Of a stretch of 64,000 nucleotides of DNA, positions 1-11,420 are shown piece by piece. The DNA lies in assembly GCA_021234535.1 (NCBI GenBank), contig CM037833.1, positions 6,429,814 to 6,493,813 of the forward strand, read 5' to 3'. Position 1 is the first letter of the stretch, and each line of letters opens with the position of its first letter. The translations under genes were made by a program, and so were the position numbers. The notes under the pieces were generated by a model that was not told the origin of the DNA, did no database searches, and saw nothing but the letters and a program-made list of their open reading frames with translations. The stretch is from Stichopus chloronotus (taxonomy: Eukaryota; Echinodermata; Holothuroidea; Aspidochirotida; Stichopodidae).

Positions 1-112
1 ACGTCTTTTTGCGTTTTTATTCTCTCTAATTATGAAAGTTACTGCTTGGCATCCCTGGTGGATCCTTCTGTTAGGAGCACATTGTTTGGAACTGTTGCTA
101 TTTGCTATTCCA

Positions 113-1649
<1,537 letters not shown>

Positions 1650-1989
1650 ATGGTAGAAGATTGTTTATTTCTGTGGGTGGTTTTCTTTATCTCGAGTGGA
1701 TATCATTGTCTCGAAGGTGAACTCAACCTAATCAATGTGAATTCGACGGACAATGTACTTATTGAATGTTCAGTGGGAATAAATGTGTGGCTTACAAGAA
1801 AAAGATGGCATTTCGAAGAGAACTTGCTTTACACAGGAGTACAGCGTATCAGCGATATGGGAACTGGGAGAATTGATTTGCTGCAAAATAATTACTCTTT
1901 ATCTATAACCAGAGTTTCCCTGTCCGATGAAGGAAATTACACTTGCACTGTAAATGGCACACGACAACGCCACCGATTAACAGTAAACG
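1650..1989 (+). CDS. Gene A exon 1: signal peptide and V-like Ig domain
   Basis: The ATG at 1650 opens a hydrophobic leader (MVEDCLFLWVVFFISS) followed by a V-type Ig fold. The first core Cys is in IECSVG, the core Trp in KRWHF, and the end of the fold reads LSDEGNYTC, the classic D-x-G-x-Y-x-C box. Potential N-glycosylation sites occur at NSTD, NYTC and NGTR. The exon ends after one base of a codon (AACG|GTGAGT), giving a phase-1 donor. The same box and donor context recur in the minus-strand exon at 16619-16961, so these are relatives. Confidence 0.88.
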
Positions 1990-4900
1990 GTGAGTGTGTA
2001 AGCGGTAATCTATCAGGGTTTGTTAAATCATCTTCCTACATACACTGAAATGATTATCCTAACTTAGAGCAAGACATGATCAATTGATATTAACTTAAAT
2101 TTACAACAAACATGAAATATCTAGTGTCACTAATACATTGTGATGAACTTGAGTGATAGGTATGTTTAATAGGCCACTTTAATTTGTATCATTTGTTTGG
2201 CTTAATTCCCTATGGTTAGAAGAATGTATAAAAAAACGGTGACACAATCTCGATTCGATTCATTTTAAATATTTTACAGGAATCTTTGGAAAATCCATCC
2301 AGGTTAGTACGGGCAGGTGTAATGTTATCATAACTGACGTAATGTCAAGGATTTGTTATCATAACTGACGAAAAGTCAAGGAGTTTTCGTATTGGTAAAG
2401 TTCTTAAGAACTCTAACTGTGTACATGGAATTGTACAAAGTATGTATATATTGATCACTGGTACATTGGTGTTTTGGTGTTACAGTTCATCCTCGTTCAT
2501 TTTACATTCATGTCGGAGGGATCAATCTCACCACTGGTAGTTATCTACCCATCAAGCGAAACGAAACATTGACCATCTCCTGTCACGTCATTGGCGTTCG
2601 TCCAGAGAACAAAATCGACTGGTTGGTCGATAACGTAACCGTCGACGAGTCTTCTGTTGAATTCCACAGCGCGGAAGATGGAGAAGATCCGAGAATATTT
2701 AATGCTCATTCCATTCTACAATTTCATCCAGTTCATCGTCGAGGAACTTTGACTTGTGTTCGACGTACTGCTGATTCACACATTCACGGACATCTGCATT
2801 TACCGTTTTCTCTCTATGGTATGTTGCTTTACAGTCATAGGCTATTGTTCATGTTTAAGTTGATTGTTCCCTCCATTACTCTTGCTTAAAATAGACATCA
2901 TTTAGTGTCAGTAACTTTCAAATTCATGTGAGAGAACAGTGTATTCTTGTTTACAAAGAACGGAAGACATGTACAGTTAACAGTGACCCACGTCCTTTCG
3001 AATTCCTCCTTTTAAGTAGAAAAAAAGAACATAATATCATGTGCTCTGCAAGTACAAGATTTGTAATGACAGGAAGCACTTAACCCATGTATGGTGAAGC
3101 TGGTCTAGATTGAGAAGCAAAGTGATGAAGTAGGCTAATGCAAGCAAAATCGATGAAGAAGATCGATGCTTTATTTAGACAACTAAAAACACAGAACTTT
3201 ACGGGAAGAGTGCATCGAATCTTTGCGTTTTGTTTCGATACTGCCCAGAAGAGAAACTGAACACAATATGCATTTAATAAAGAGAATAAGTACACCACAA
3301 ACGAGAAAATGCGACCCACCCTTCCTCAAAGTAAGTACATGTATGATAAGCAACTGTCAATATTTATTACAAATTAATGTGGGTAGATTTTTGAGCCTTG
3401 TATGCTACACTGCAAGAAATATTAAGTCACAGTTGGAAACGTAAACTATGAAATCCAAGGAATAAAACAGTAGGATAAGCTGTGGAAGGTAGTAAAATAA
3501 CCAAGAGCCACACTAATATGCGACTGTGTAGAAGGTATCGGTAGAAGAAAATGGAAAATGGATAAGGGCAGATGCATTGTAAGTGGCAATTTCTAGGCAT
3601 GTTGAATATTTACGTTATTCTCCTTTCCTATCTTCCCTTATGCAACAGAACCACCTACGTCATTTTTCATGACAATCAACGGTTCGAATGTTTCTGATGG
3701 AGATCATCTACTCATTGAGGCATCAGCACCCTTCGAGGTCAAATGTCAGGTCAGGGAATCTGCACCGGCCAATAACATTTCATGGGTTGTTGGAAATGAG
3801 ACAAAATATTCACCCCTTACCTACCTGAGGTAAGGGGTGAATACCTGAGGTGCTCTTTTTATAAACGAGTGAGTATCGGTCTCTGTTGCCCGCCAAAAAT
3901 TTTCTGTTGCACAGACGCCATACTAACTGTTTTCTTCTCACCTGGATCTCACATCATGACATTAATCGTTAAAAGTCTGGTACTGTAAAGAGGCAATGAT
4001 TCGCATACTGCTGAAAGTTGACTTAAGCATGATCACCATGATGGGACTATTTCTTTATTATGGTAACTAATAGAAATATACATCGTTGCTGTGCTTTACA
4101 ATTTTATCAGGAATAATTCATGGAAACCAGCTTTTCGTGAGAACGTCGCTTTGTACACATTTGATGTGAAATGAAGTGAAAACTTTAGAATGTACGATAT
4201 TGTGACTTAACAAGCAACTTGAATGTTACTATTGGTATCTTAAAAAGATGGTCCAGCCACAAATTGAGCTTTGATATGTTTAGGAGTAAGTTAATCAAAC
4301 CATTCCGGTGAAACAGCCATTCCGTTTGCATGTGTGGTTCTCGAGATATTGTCAGTCACAGATGGGAATTTAATACAAGTTTCACTAAAATGGTCAGAGA
4401 TTTACGTACCCTTCAAAATGTTAAAGCTATATTTGTGGTTGGATCAGCTTTTGAATGGATCATTTACTAAATCAGAAGGAAACAACATACATTAAATTGA
4501 CCATTCGTGCACTACCTAACGTTGCCACCATCATTTTGTTCTAAATTATACTGTCAATGATCAGCAGCGCATCTTTGTTTACACAATTTTTCTTTGTGCT
4601 AAAATGACGGTTTCATTTTTTTTTTCAGCTGAAGGTCGTCCAAATATGGAAACGTCCTTTAATTACTTCTTGCTGACTATAGGTTCCGCCATCACTACTT
4701 TCTCTTTCGCAATCGTTTTCAGTTGTGTGAAGGTAATCGCTTTAAATGTAACATATAATTGCAACCTTACATAGATAGAGATATAAATAGGGAAATAGAT
4801 ATAAACACAGATATAAACAAAGTTTGATAGGTGGTCAGCGTTTATATATCTTGACAATTGGAAACTGTCGGTTACAGGCATGTGTGTTGCCTTTATTCCG

Positions 4901-6538
4901 CATGTGAACGTAATATACCGTACGTTATTGTAACCAAATAAATACAGAAACATACAATAATGAGATATCGCATAGTTTAGTTTAAGAGACGGAAAGGGAA
5001 AAGACAGATGAATGTCATTGGCAAAGACAATATTTACCAACTGACAAATAACGTAGAGTTAAAAGAAGATGATAAGAGACCCAGATCAAAATATCATTCG
5101 GTTGTATTCCTTAGTCATTATTAGAATTGTAATGTCGTATATATTCAATATCGTATTGAATACCTTGTGCGGTCACTTGAAACAATTGAAAACTCAATCT
5201 GTGTTTTCTCCTTTAGCGGTTTTGCCGAATGCAACGCAGTTGCTCCCGTAAGTGTTTCATTATCTAACTTTCTCTCTACTATTAGAATTTTAGCTGGTGT
5301 AATAATTATTTAATTTTTGATACTATGCTTTGCAGTAACATTATACATCCTAATGAGTTTTTATTTAAAGGGAAAAAGAACGTTGGTTTTAAAGAAAACA
5401 TCCATATGTTTAAAACCAATGTTTGTGGACGTAGAATGATAGATTATTCAAAATAAGGAAGGACAGTAGTCTTCTTTTTAAGAAATAAGTTTCTCACAGA
5501 TAGAAATTCAGTTTTTTGTTGCCCAACACTAATTTGTTCACCCAAACTTTTTAAAATTCAAATGATGCATCTTCAATTACTCATCATATGTGTAATCTTT
5601 TGAGGAGATGAAACATTGGTAGATGTTTATTGATGAGACTGAATGGTTTGGCAATGATTATCGCTATGTTCTGTTTTGTGTCATGTTGATGTATTCCAAA
5701 CGCCCTATTTCCCTTTAAAGAATAAAAGTGGTTAGGCAATGTTTACTTGGATTTCATACTTTTGATCTACTATATATGCCTTCAAATTCGTCACGGTATT
5801 GAATACCTGGTGCGGTCACTTGAAACTACTGAAAACTCAATCTGCTTCCTATCTGGTAAATATAACTATTTGCCAGCTGTTAATTACTTACATTTCTGTT
5901 AAACGCCCTCACCTTTTTCCACATGGATTTACAACCGCATTGAATACCTGGTGCGGTCACTTGAAACAATTGAAAACTCAATCTGTGTTTTCTCCTTTAG
6001 CGGTTTTGCCGAATGCAACGCAGTTGCTCCCGTGAGTGTTTCATTATCTAATTTTCTCTCTACCATTAGAATGTTAGCTGGTGTAATAATTGTTTCATGT
6101 TTGATATTATGCTCTGCAGTAATATTATACATCCAAATGAGTTTTTTTTTTTTAAATTAAAACGGGGATGTGCAATGTTTACTGGGATTTCATATTTTTG
6201 ATTGACTAGAAATATCAACAATCTTTTGCTTTGCTACTACGAGTGAATAGTAAAGGGGAAAATTTTAACTATTTCTAGGCGGAACTGAGAGCATCAATCG
6301 GGTGTCCTTACTTGTAAGCATCACTACGTTCTTTTATTCCCTGCTTGCGTGGAGAACGTACCGACTTTTTATATCAGTGAATTTTACAGCTTTCTCTGAC
6401 ATGTTAACAGTAGTTGAGATTGATAAAAGGTCACAAAAGGATTCAACCACACCAAGACATCAAAGCTTAGAGCCAAGCACAGTGGAAATTGAGTCTATCA
6501 AACCAAACAAGAAAAAAGGACTAACGCTTACAATATAA
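1650..6538 (+). CDS. Gene A: single-pass Ig-domain cell-surface receptor (spliced)
   Basis: Proposed join: 1650-1989, 2486-2818, 4629-4732, one of 5217-5247 or 6001-6031, and 6279-6538. The lengths (340, 333, 104, 31, 260) sum to 1068 nt, that is 355 residues plus TAA, and every junction keeps frame. The product has a signal peptide, a V-like Ig domain, a second Ig domain, a transmembrane helix and a cytoplasmic tail of about 100 residues. It would sit in the plasma membrane and bind an unknown ligand. Ig exons are phase 1 at both ends, as is usual for metazoan Ig genes. A third Ig exon at 3649-3829 is broken, and leaving it out restores frame. The tail shows no clear ITIM or ITAM. I do not recognise an orthologue. 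It may be an innate immune or adhesion receptor, which is inference from architecture only. Confidence 0.8.
2486..2818 (+). CDS. Gene A exon 2: Ig domain
   Basis: The acceptor is TTACAG before 2486 and the donor is CTATG|GTATGT. The exon is 333 nt, phase 1 to phase 1. The core runs LTISCHVIGV (first Cys), KIDWLVD (Trp) and GTLTCVRRT (second Cys). The spacing and missing D-x-G-x-Y box suggest a C2- or I-like domain rather than V. Sites for N-glycosylation are NLT, NET and NVT. It splices in frame either to exon 3 or directly to the membrane exon at 4629. Confidence 0.85.
3649..3829 (+). pseudogene. Gene A exon 3: truncated, probably skipped Ig exon
   Basis: After the acceptor GCAACAG the phase-1 frame reads an Ig start: PPTSFFMTING, then FEVKCQV (first Cys) and NISWVVG (Trp). 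The domain stops about 20 residues after the Trp, with no second Cys. The frame meets TAA at 3831-3833, inside a perfect hairpin (3807-3843). A GTAAGG donor lies at 3830, but using it ends the exon in phase 2, which does not fit exon 4 (phase 1). A further GTGAGT donor at 3869 is also phase 2. The exon is therefore probably dead or skipped. Skipping keeps the gene open. Confidence 0.7.
3807..3843. repeat. perfect 14-bp inverted repeat, 9-bp loop
   Basis: The arms are TATTCACCCCTTAC (3807-3820) and its exact reverse complement (3830-3843), around the loop CTACCTGAG. The words ACCTGAGG also occur twice, at 3823 and 3844, flanking the right arm. This pattern fits a replication template switch that copied the left arm backwards into the exon. 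Confidence 0.9.
4246..4448. mobile_element. short TIR element, internally deleted copy, in Gene A intron
   Basis: The ends are imperfect inverted repeats of about 45 bp beginning GATGGTCCAGCCACAAAT on the left and, reading inward from the right, GCTGATCCAACCACAAAT. The same ends bound a longer copy at 13639-14197. There is no coding capacity, so it is a non-autonomous DNA element. No clear target-site duplication was found. Confidence 0.65.
4629..4732 (+). CDS. Gene A exon 4: transmembrane segment
   Basis: A T-rich tract and TTTTTCAG precede 4629, and the donor is GTGAAG|GTAATC. It enters in phase 1 and leaves in phase 0. It encodes a short polar stalk (AEGRPNMETSF) and then a helix of about 22 uncharged residues starting NYFLLTIGSAITT and ending at a Cys-Val-Lys stop-transfer. 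This anchors the receptor. Confidence 0.82.
5217..5247 (+). CDS. Gene A microexon, copy 1
   Basis: This 31-nt exon lies between TCTCCTTTAG and GTAAGTG. Entering in phase 0 it reads RFCRMQRSCS, a Cys- and Arg-rich juxtamembrane segment, and leaves in phase 1, exactly what exon 6 needs. It is identical to copy 2 at 6001-6031. Inclusion of both copies would shift the frame and reach a TGA a few codons into exon 6. Confidence 0.7.
6001..6031 (+). CDS. Gene A microexon, copy 2
   Basis: The 31-nt sequence is identical to copy 1, with the same acceptor but donor GTGAGT rather than GTAAGT. By frame it must be used instead of copy 1, not with it. Whether one copy is inactive cannot be told from sequence alone. 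Confidence 0.65.
6279..6538 (+). CDS. Gene A exon 6: cytoplasmic tail and stop
   Basis: The acceptor is ATTTCTAG. The phase-1 frame starts GTESINRVSLLVSITTFF and runs to TAA at 6536-6538. It holds a second hydrophobic stretch (VSLLVSITTFFYSLLAW) followed by TYRLF, then a charged tail ending KPNKKKGLTLTI. The hydrophobic stretch could be a second membrane pass. If the microexon is skipped, the phase-0 frame gives only about 12 residues (AELRASIGCPYL) before TAA, a short-tail form. A GTAAGC at 6314 with a TTTACAG at 6383-6389 resembles a small intron but breaks frame. Confidence 0.78.
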
Positions 6539-6879
6539 ACAACTTCATGTGAGAGAGATAACTTTTACTTTCGTTCTTATTATAGAACACGTGACCAAGA
6601 TGTAACTACTTCGGACAGTGTTAAATTGGATACATTATGTAAATACAAGAACACTTTCACAACGTCGTTAAGTTACGTCACACGGATTGCTTTTCGATAT
6701 TTGTAAGGGCATTTCAGGAAGTGTTTGTTAAAACTCTAACTGGGAAATCAAGCATGACAAACAAGAAGTGCATTTTATGTAAACCATGAACAGTCTAATA
6801 ATTGTAAGAAAACCTAATATCTTTTAGAAACACCATGTAATGAAGAACATTATCACACGTATTTAAAGAAAAGTACAAC

Positions 6880-6915
6880 AATAAAATGATCCAGGTTATT
6901 AACACGCGCAATAAA
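6880..6915 (+). promoter_or_regulatory. candidate polyadenylation signals of Gene A
   Basis: AATAAA occurs at 6880-6885 and 6910-6915, about 345-375 bases after the Gene A stop. This is a plausible 3' UTR length. AATAAA is common in AT-rich DNA, so this is only suggestive. Confidence 0.4.
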
Positions 6916-7990
6916 TTGAATGCCACTAAAATAGGATGATTTGATATATTAGAAAATCATTTAATGCCACAATTTGTATCGACCTTGCTTCTCTGTTCTT
7001 CATTACTCTTGCAGTAAAACAAGAAAGCCGCATAAGGTATAAACGTCATGTCTTTATTTTCTTATTGAAGAATAACACCATATGAATACCTTTAAGTCAT
7101 ATCATCTTAACCGTTGTCATTACCAGCTTCATGAATTTAGTGCTAAATATGGTGGTTCTCTGAAAAAAAGTTACTCTTTTTCTCGCAGATATGACATGTG
7201 GATTTGAACCACCTGTTTGTAACAAGAATTAGAATATTAAAATATTGACAAGGCTGGTAGGCTGAAAAGGCTGATATTTCTAGAATATTTTGTGTGTGAT
7301 TATACATTGAATTAAATCAAGTCTCAGTTGTATTTAATGCATGAAAATTGACAAGTAGACTTTGGCATAAGGTTCACTTTAACGGTTACGTTTTACAGCA
7401 TTTTTCAATTACGAACATCATTTACGACCAAGATCTCGAATATTTATTTAAATGGCAATGTGAAATTTTAATATCTGTACTATTTATAATGTAAAGGCAT
7501 TACACCTAGTTAGGAAGATCGCAGTGATCGCAATTGTGTACAAGGTCAGTCGAAGAATGAAAACTTAAAGAAAAAGGTATAATTTAATTTTGAAAAGAGA
7601 TCTTTTAAGCATGAGCTGACTTTCTAACATAATTTCTTTAACTCAATATCTTTCAACCGTTTTATACTTGCCACGTATAATGGTAACATTCCAGCTATTG
7701 CACAAAGGGATATCAAGATGTAAGGTGCTCGTGTCAGACGCGGGGCATTTTAAATTGTAGATGCAAGTTGAAGATGCAACCTTTTTTTTTATTTAAAGGA
7801 GGTGAGTCATGTTAATTTGTGATTGAACAGAAACCAGAGTTTTTTTTTCAGCATGTATTGCATATACCTACCTCTTCTCGACACTTTGCTCACCTAGTGA
7901 TCCGGAAATTAATCTTCTTTTTGCAGTCATCGAGAACTATAGTGGACATAGTTTTTCCTGGTTACATTCTTTTCTGGTCAAATTATTTTC
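6916..7990. other. AT-rich intergenic stretch
   Basis: No exon, RNA gene or repeat family could be supported between the end of Gene A and the 65-bp satellite. Confidence 0.5.
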
Positions 7991-7999
7991 GCAAGCGCT

Positions 8000-9613
8000 G
8001 ATGCTAGAGAATAAGCGTTGTCCAACGTCCGAAAGAGCAACCCCATCTCGTCCATAAGAGTTGGCGTCTAGAGAGTAGCCTTTGTCCAACATTTGATACA
8101 GCAATCCCTCTCTTGTCCGCGATCGATGACGTCTAGAGAATGCCCATTGTCTGACGTCCGAGACAGAAAGCCCTCTCTCGTCCACAAGCACCGGCGTCTA
8201 GAGAGTAGCCATTGTCCAACATCCGAGACAGCAATGCCTCTCTTGTCCAGAAGCGCTGACGTCTTGAGAATGCCCGTTGTCAGACGTCCGAGACAGCAAC
8301 CCCCTCTCGTCCGCAAGCGTTGGCGTCAAGAGAATACCCTTTGTTCAACATCCGAGACAGCCATCACTGTCTTGTCCGGAACCGCTGTCGTATTCAGGAT
8401 ACCCGTTGTCTAACTTTCGAGACGGCAACTCATCTCTAGTACACAAGCGCTGGCCTCTAGAGAGTACCCGTTGTCTGACGTCCGAGACAGGAAACCCCCT
8501 TTTATCTACAAGTGCTGACGTCCGACATCTGGGGCAGCAACCCATTTCCTTCACAATTACTTCTCCTCCACAGCTCTGGCGTCTCCGTCTTGTCCCATCG
8601 ATACACTGTACTGCCAAAACTAAACAAATGTCCTGCGAGAGTTCGTTGTATCTCCCTTTCGATCAGTAAACTGCCTTTGCCCGTTGTCCAACGTCCGAGA
8701 CAGCGGCTCACTCTCGTCCACAAGTGCTGGCGTTTAGAAAGTACCCTTTAACCAACGTCCGAGACGGCAATCCCTCTCTTGTCCGGAAGAGTTGACGTCT
8801 TGAGAATTCCCGTTGTCTGACGTCCGAAACAGCAAACACTCTCTCGTCCACAAGCGCTGATGTCTAGAGAGTAGCCGTAGTAAGACGTCCAAGACGGCAA
8901 CAACTCTCTCGTCCACAGGCGCTGGTAAGCGTCTAGAGAATAGCCATTGTCCAACGTCCGAGACGGAAATCCCTCTCATATCCGGAAACGCTGTCGTCTT
9001 GAGATTACCCATTGTCTGACGTCCGAGATAGAAACCCCTCTCTCGTCTACAAGCGCTCGCGTCAAGGGAGTACCCGTTGTCTGACGTCCGAGACAGCAAA
9101 CCCCCTTTTATCTACAAGTACTGACGTCCGACATCTGGGACAGCAACGCATTTCCTTCACAATTACTTCTCCTCCACAGATCTGGCGTCTCCGTCTTGTC
9201 CCATCGATACACTGTACCACCAACACTAAACCAATGTCCTACGACAAGTCCGTTGTATTTTCCTTTCGATAAACAAACTTCTTTTGTCCGTTGTTTAACG
9301 TCCGAGACAGCGACCCCCTCCCTTGTCCGGAAGTGCTAACGTCTTGAGAATTCAAATTGTCTGACGTCCGAGACAGCAACAACTCTCTCTTCCACAAGCG
9401 ATGACCTCCAGAGATTACCCATGTTCTGCCATGCGAGATAGCAAACACTCTCTCGTTCGGAAGCCCTGACGTCTTGAGAATACCCGTTGTCTAACGTACA
9501 AGACGGCAACTCATCTCTAGTTCACAAGCACTGGCGTCTAGAGAGTAGCCGTTGCCTAATGTTCGAGACAGCAACCTCTCTCTCGTCTGGAAGAGCTGAC
9601 GTCTTGAGAATTA
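8000..9613. repeat. 65-bp satellite with 606-bp higher-order repeat
   Basis: About two dozen diverged units of 64-65 bp run through here, with landmarks TTGTCCAACGTCCGAGACAG, CTCTCTCGTCCACAAGCGCT and GACGTCTAGAGA. For example, unit starts fall at 8021, 8085, 8150 and 8215. An unrelated insert of about 165 bp (CATCTGGGGCAGCAACCC and following) appears at about 8525 and again at 9131, exactly 606 bp apart. So a multi-unit block was itself duplicated. Open frames on both strands arise from the repeat and are not genes. Confidence 0.92.
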
Positions 9614-9776
9614 AACCCCCGAGAGTGCATTATACTACAGTTAATACACAGGTCCAAAGTTGATGAAAGTGATTGCGTGTGAACTGAAAAACCAATAAGA
9701 TAAGATTATGTTTGATCTTAACGTTTGTTTATTTTTAAATGTACACTCAAGGTAGTGCATGAACGGACTATGTCTT

Positions 9777-10203
9777 CAGTGGCTGCGATACGGGGGGGGG
9801 CATGAGGGGCATCCCCCCGATTGTTTCCTCCCCCCCCCCCCAGTTGCTCTCACCCTTCCCAATCAGATCTTGTACTCATGCAAAATTAATTTAATTACAA
9901 AACTATGTATTGGCATTGGACTGAATAAGAACAGCTTCCGGGGAACCATGATTGATAAATGCTTAATCTATGTTACACAGGCTGCCAGTTTTCATTTCAC
10001 GCCCGTAGGCACTTCAACAGTAGGTCAGCCTGGCCAGACCAATTTTCTCTGGAATGTTTACCGTCCAGCATAAGGTAAGGGCGGGTAGGTGGTTGTTTTC
10101 CTAAATATAGGAATGTCGTTGTTTTCCTAAATATAGGAATGGAATGGAAGTGTACGTAGCCTGTGTGTGTGTGTGCGTGTGCGTGCGTGTGTGTGTGTGT
10201 GCT
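9777..10203 (+). mobile_element. partial hAT-like element (left part)
   Basis: It starts CAGTGGCTGCGATACGG, poly-G, then follows the element at 30592-31362 for roughly 400 bases, down to TTTCCTAAATATAGGAATGG and a (GT)n tract. A stretch around TTGTTTTCCTAAATATAGG is doubled here. The right end is absent, so this copy is truncated. No transposase is present. Confidence 0.75.
10162..10203. repeat. (GT)n microsatellite
   Basis: An imperfect GT/GCGT dinucleotide run, at the same place in the hAT-like element as the GT run at about 30978-31015. It is therefore ancestral to the element. Confidence 0.9.
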
Positions 10204-10849
10204 GTGCCCGCACTGTGTTAGCCTAACACATACCAGGGAATGTATGTGTGTGCATCTGCAGACGTTGTTTCAGGGGAGAGCGAGAGAAATAAAGTTAAAA
10301 ACACGACGCCTCAAGTTAGGAACCTTGGACAAAGTTTATACTTGGTATGGGGATGCAATATGGTGGCAAGATGCATTTGACTTGTTTTGGACGGGCTCGA
10401 GCCAGAGACAGGGAGTAGGGGCTTATTTTAGCTCTGAACAGTAATATTAAGGCCATTGTGAGTTCCACTACCTCTAGAAATTGCTTTATATTATCCTGTA
10501 GGGACAGTGAACAGCCAATTACTCAGTGGTGTCCTGTAAGTGCTGTCAGTTTTGTCACTTGGCAGATTTTAGCAACCGTCCATGCTGCGGACTGCTTGTA
10601 TGGTCCATCATTGTAGTCATTGTCGTCAACTTGAACCTGCTTGACTGCAGGAATACTGATGTAGTTCGAATTATTTTACTATAGGTTAACTAAACAGTTT
10701 TGGTTACACCATGTTAATAGTGTAAGTTATTGTAAAGAGGTTTTCCCTATTTGTTCAAAATTACTATCAGTTACAAGCAATCTTAGATCCAGTATCTGAA
10801 GACTTGGAGGCAATGCTCCATGACTTATGAGCCATCAGTAATTGTAGAA

Positions 10850-11420
10850 AATATGGGCATCACAGGTCACATATGGGCCAGGAAGTGTTCTATATGGCCT
10901 ACTTTTTGCAAGCATGCCAAAAGGGTGTCCTTCTAAAGATTGCATAATAGTAAATTGTGGTTATGTCGCATTACTGCAGTGTTGCCTTTTGGGGTGTTCA
11001 AGATTTGGGGTCCAAGGTCCAAATGGGACATATTGTTAATTTTATGAAGCATGCAAAATGCTTCTTCTGCTACAGATTGGATAGTATTATCTTAAAATTG
11101 TGTGACATCACTACAACTATAGGCGGTCTTTCAGGTTTTTCAGGATTATTAGTCCCATACTGAACCATTTTATGAAATCATGCAAAATGTTTCTTTGTTT
11201 GCAATGTGATAGTTTTGTCTAATTAGCGTTCCGTTTAGTGGACCCCCTTTACAGCGTTCAACATTTGCAACTACAAGTGGGCAATATGGGCCATAACTCA
11301 TTACATTTTGCAAAGTAATAGTTTTTCTATAGATTATATGGTATAATGTGAAGAGTTTTTCGAGATCAGTACTATGCAGTCAAGTGTCGTTGGCTGATCA
11401 GCATTCTTAGGGACAAAATA
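10850..11420. repeat. interspersed repeat related to 51.2-52.5 kb
   Basis: It contains GGGGTGTTCAAGATTTGGGG, TCCAAGGTCCAAATGGGAC, CATGCAAAATGCTTCTTCT and, near the right end, CTGATCAGCATTCTTAGGGA. All have close counterparts at 51205-52230. No coding signal. Family unknown. Confidence 0.55.

Larger units (their letters stand above)
5153..6130 (+). repeat. segmental duplication carrying the microexon
   Basis: About 193 bp at 5153-5345 recurs at 5937-6130 with few differences. Both copies carry the same polypyrimidine tract, acceptor, 31-nt exon and donor. A third partial copy (about 5791-5856) matches only the left part, diverges before the acceptor and lacks the microexon. Confidence 0.9.

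Noticed and set aside
6314..6389. Possible 76-bp intron in the last exon of Gene A (GTAAGC...TTTACAG)
   Set aside because: Removing it ends the upstream part in phase 0 while the downstream part needs phase 1, giving an early stop; the unspliced exon is fully open.
7937..9448. Many overlapping frames of 60-130 codons on both strands
   Set aside because: All are shadows of the 65-bp satellite; the same peptide pattern repeats in several frames.
8000..9613. CRISPR-like array
   Set aside because: Units are directly adjacent and diverged, with no constant repeat plus unique spacers, and the DNA is animal.
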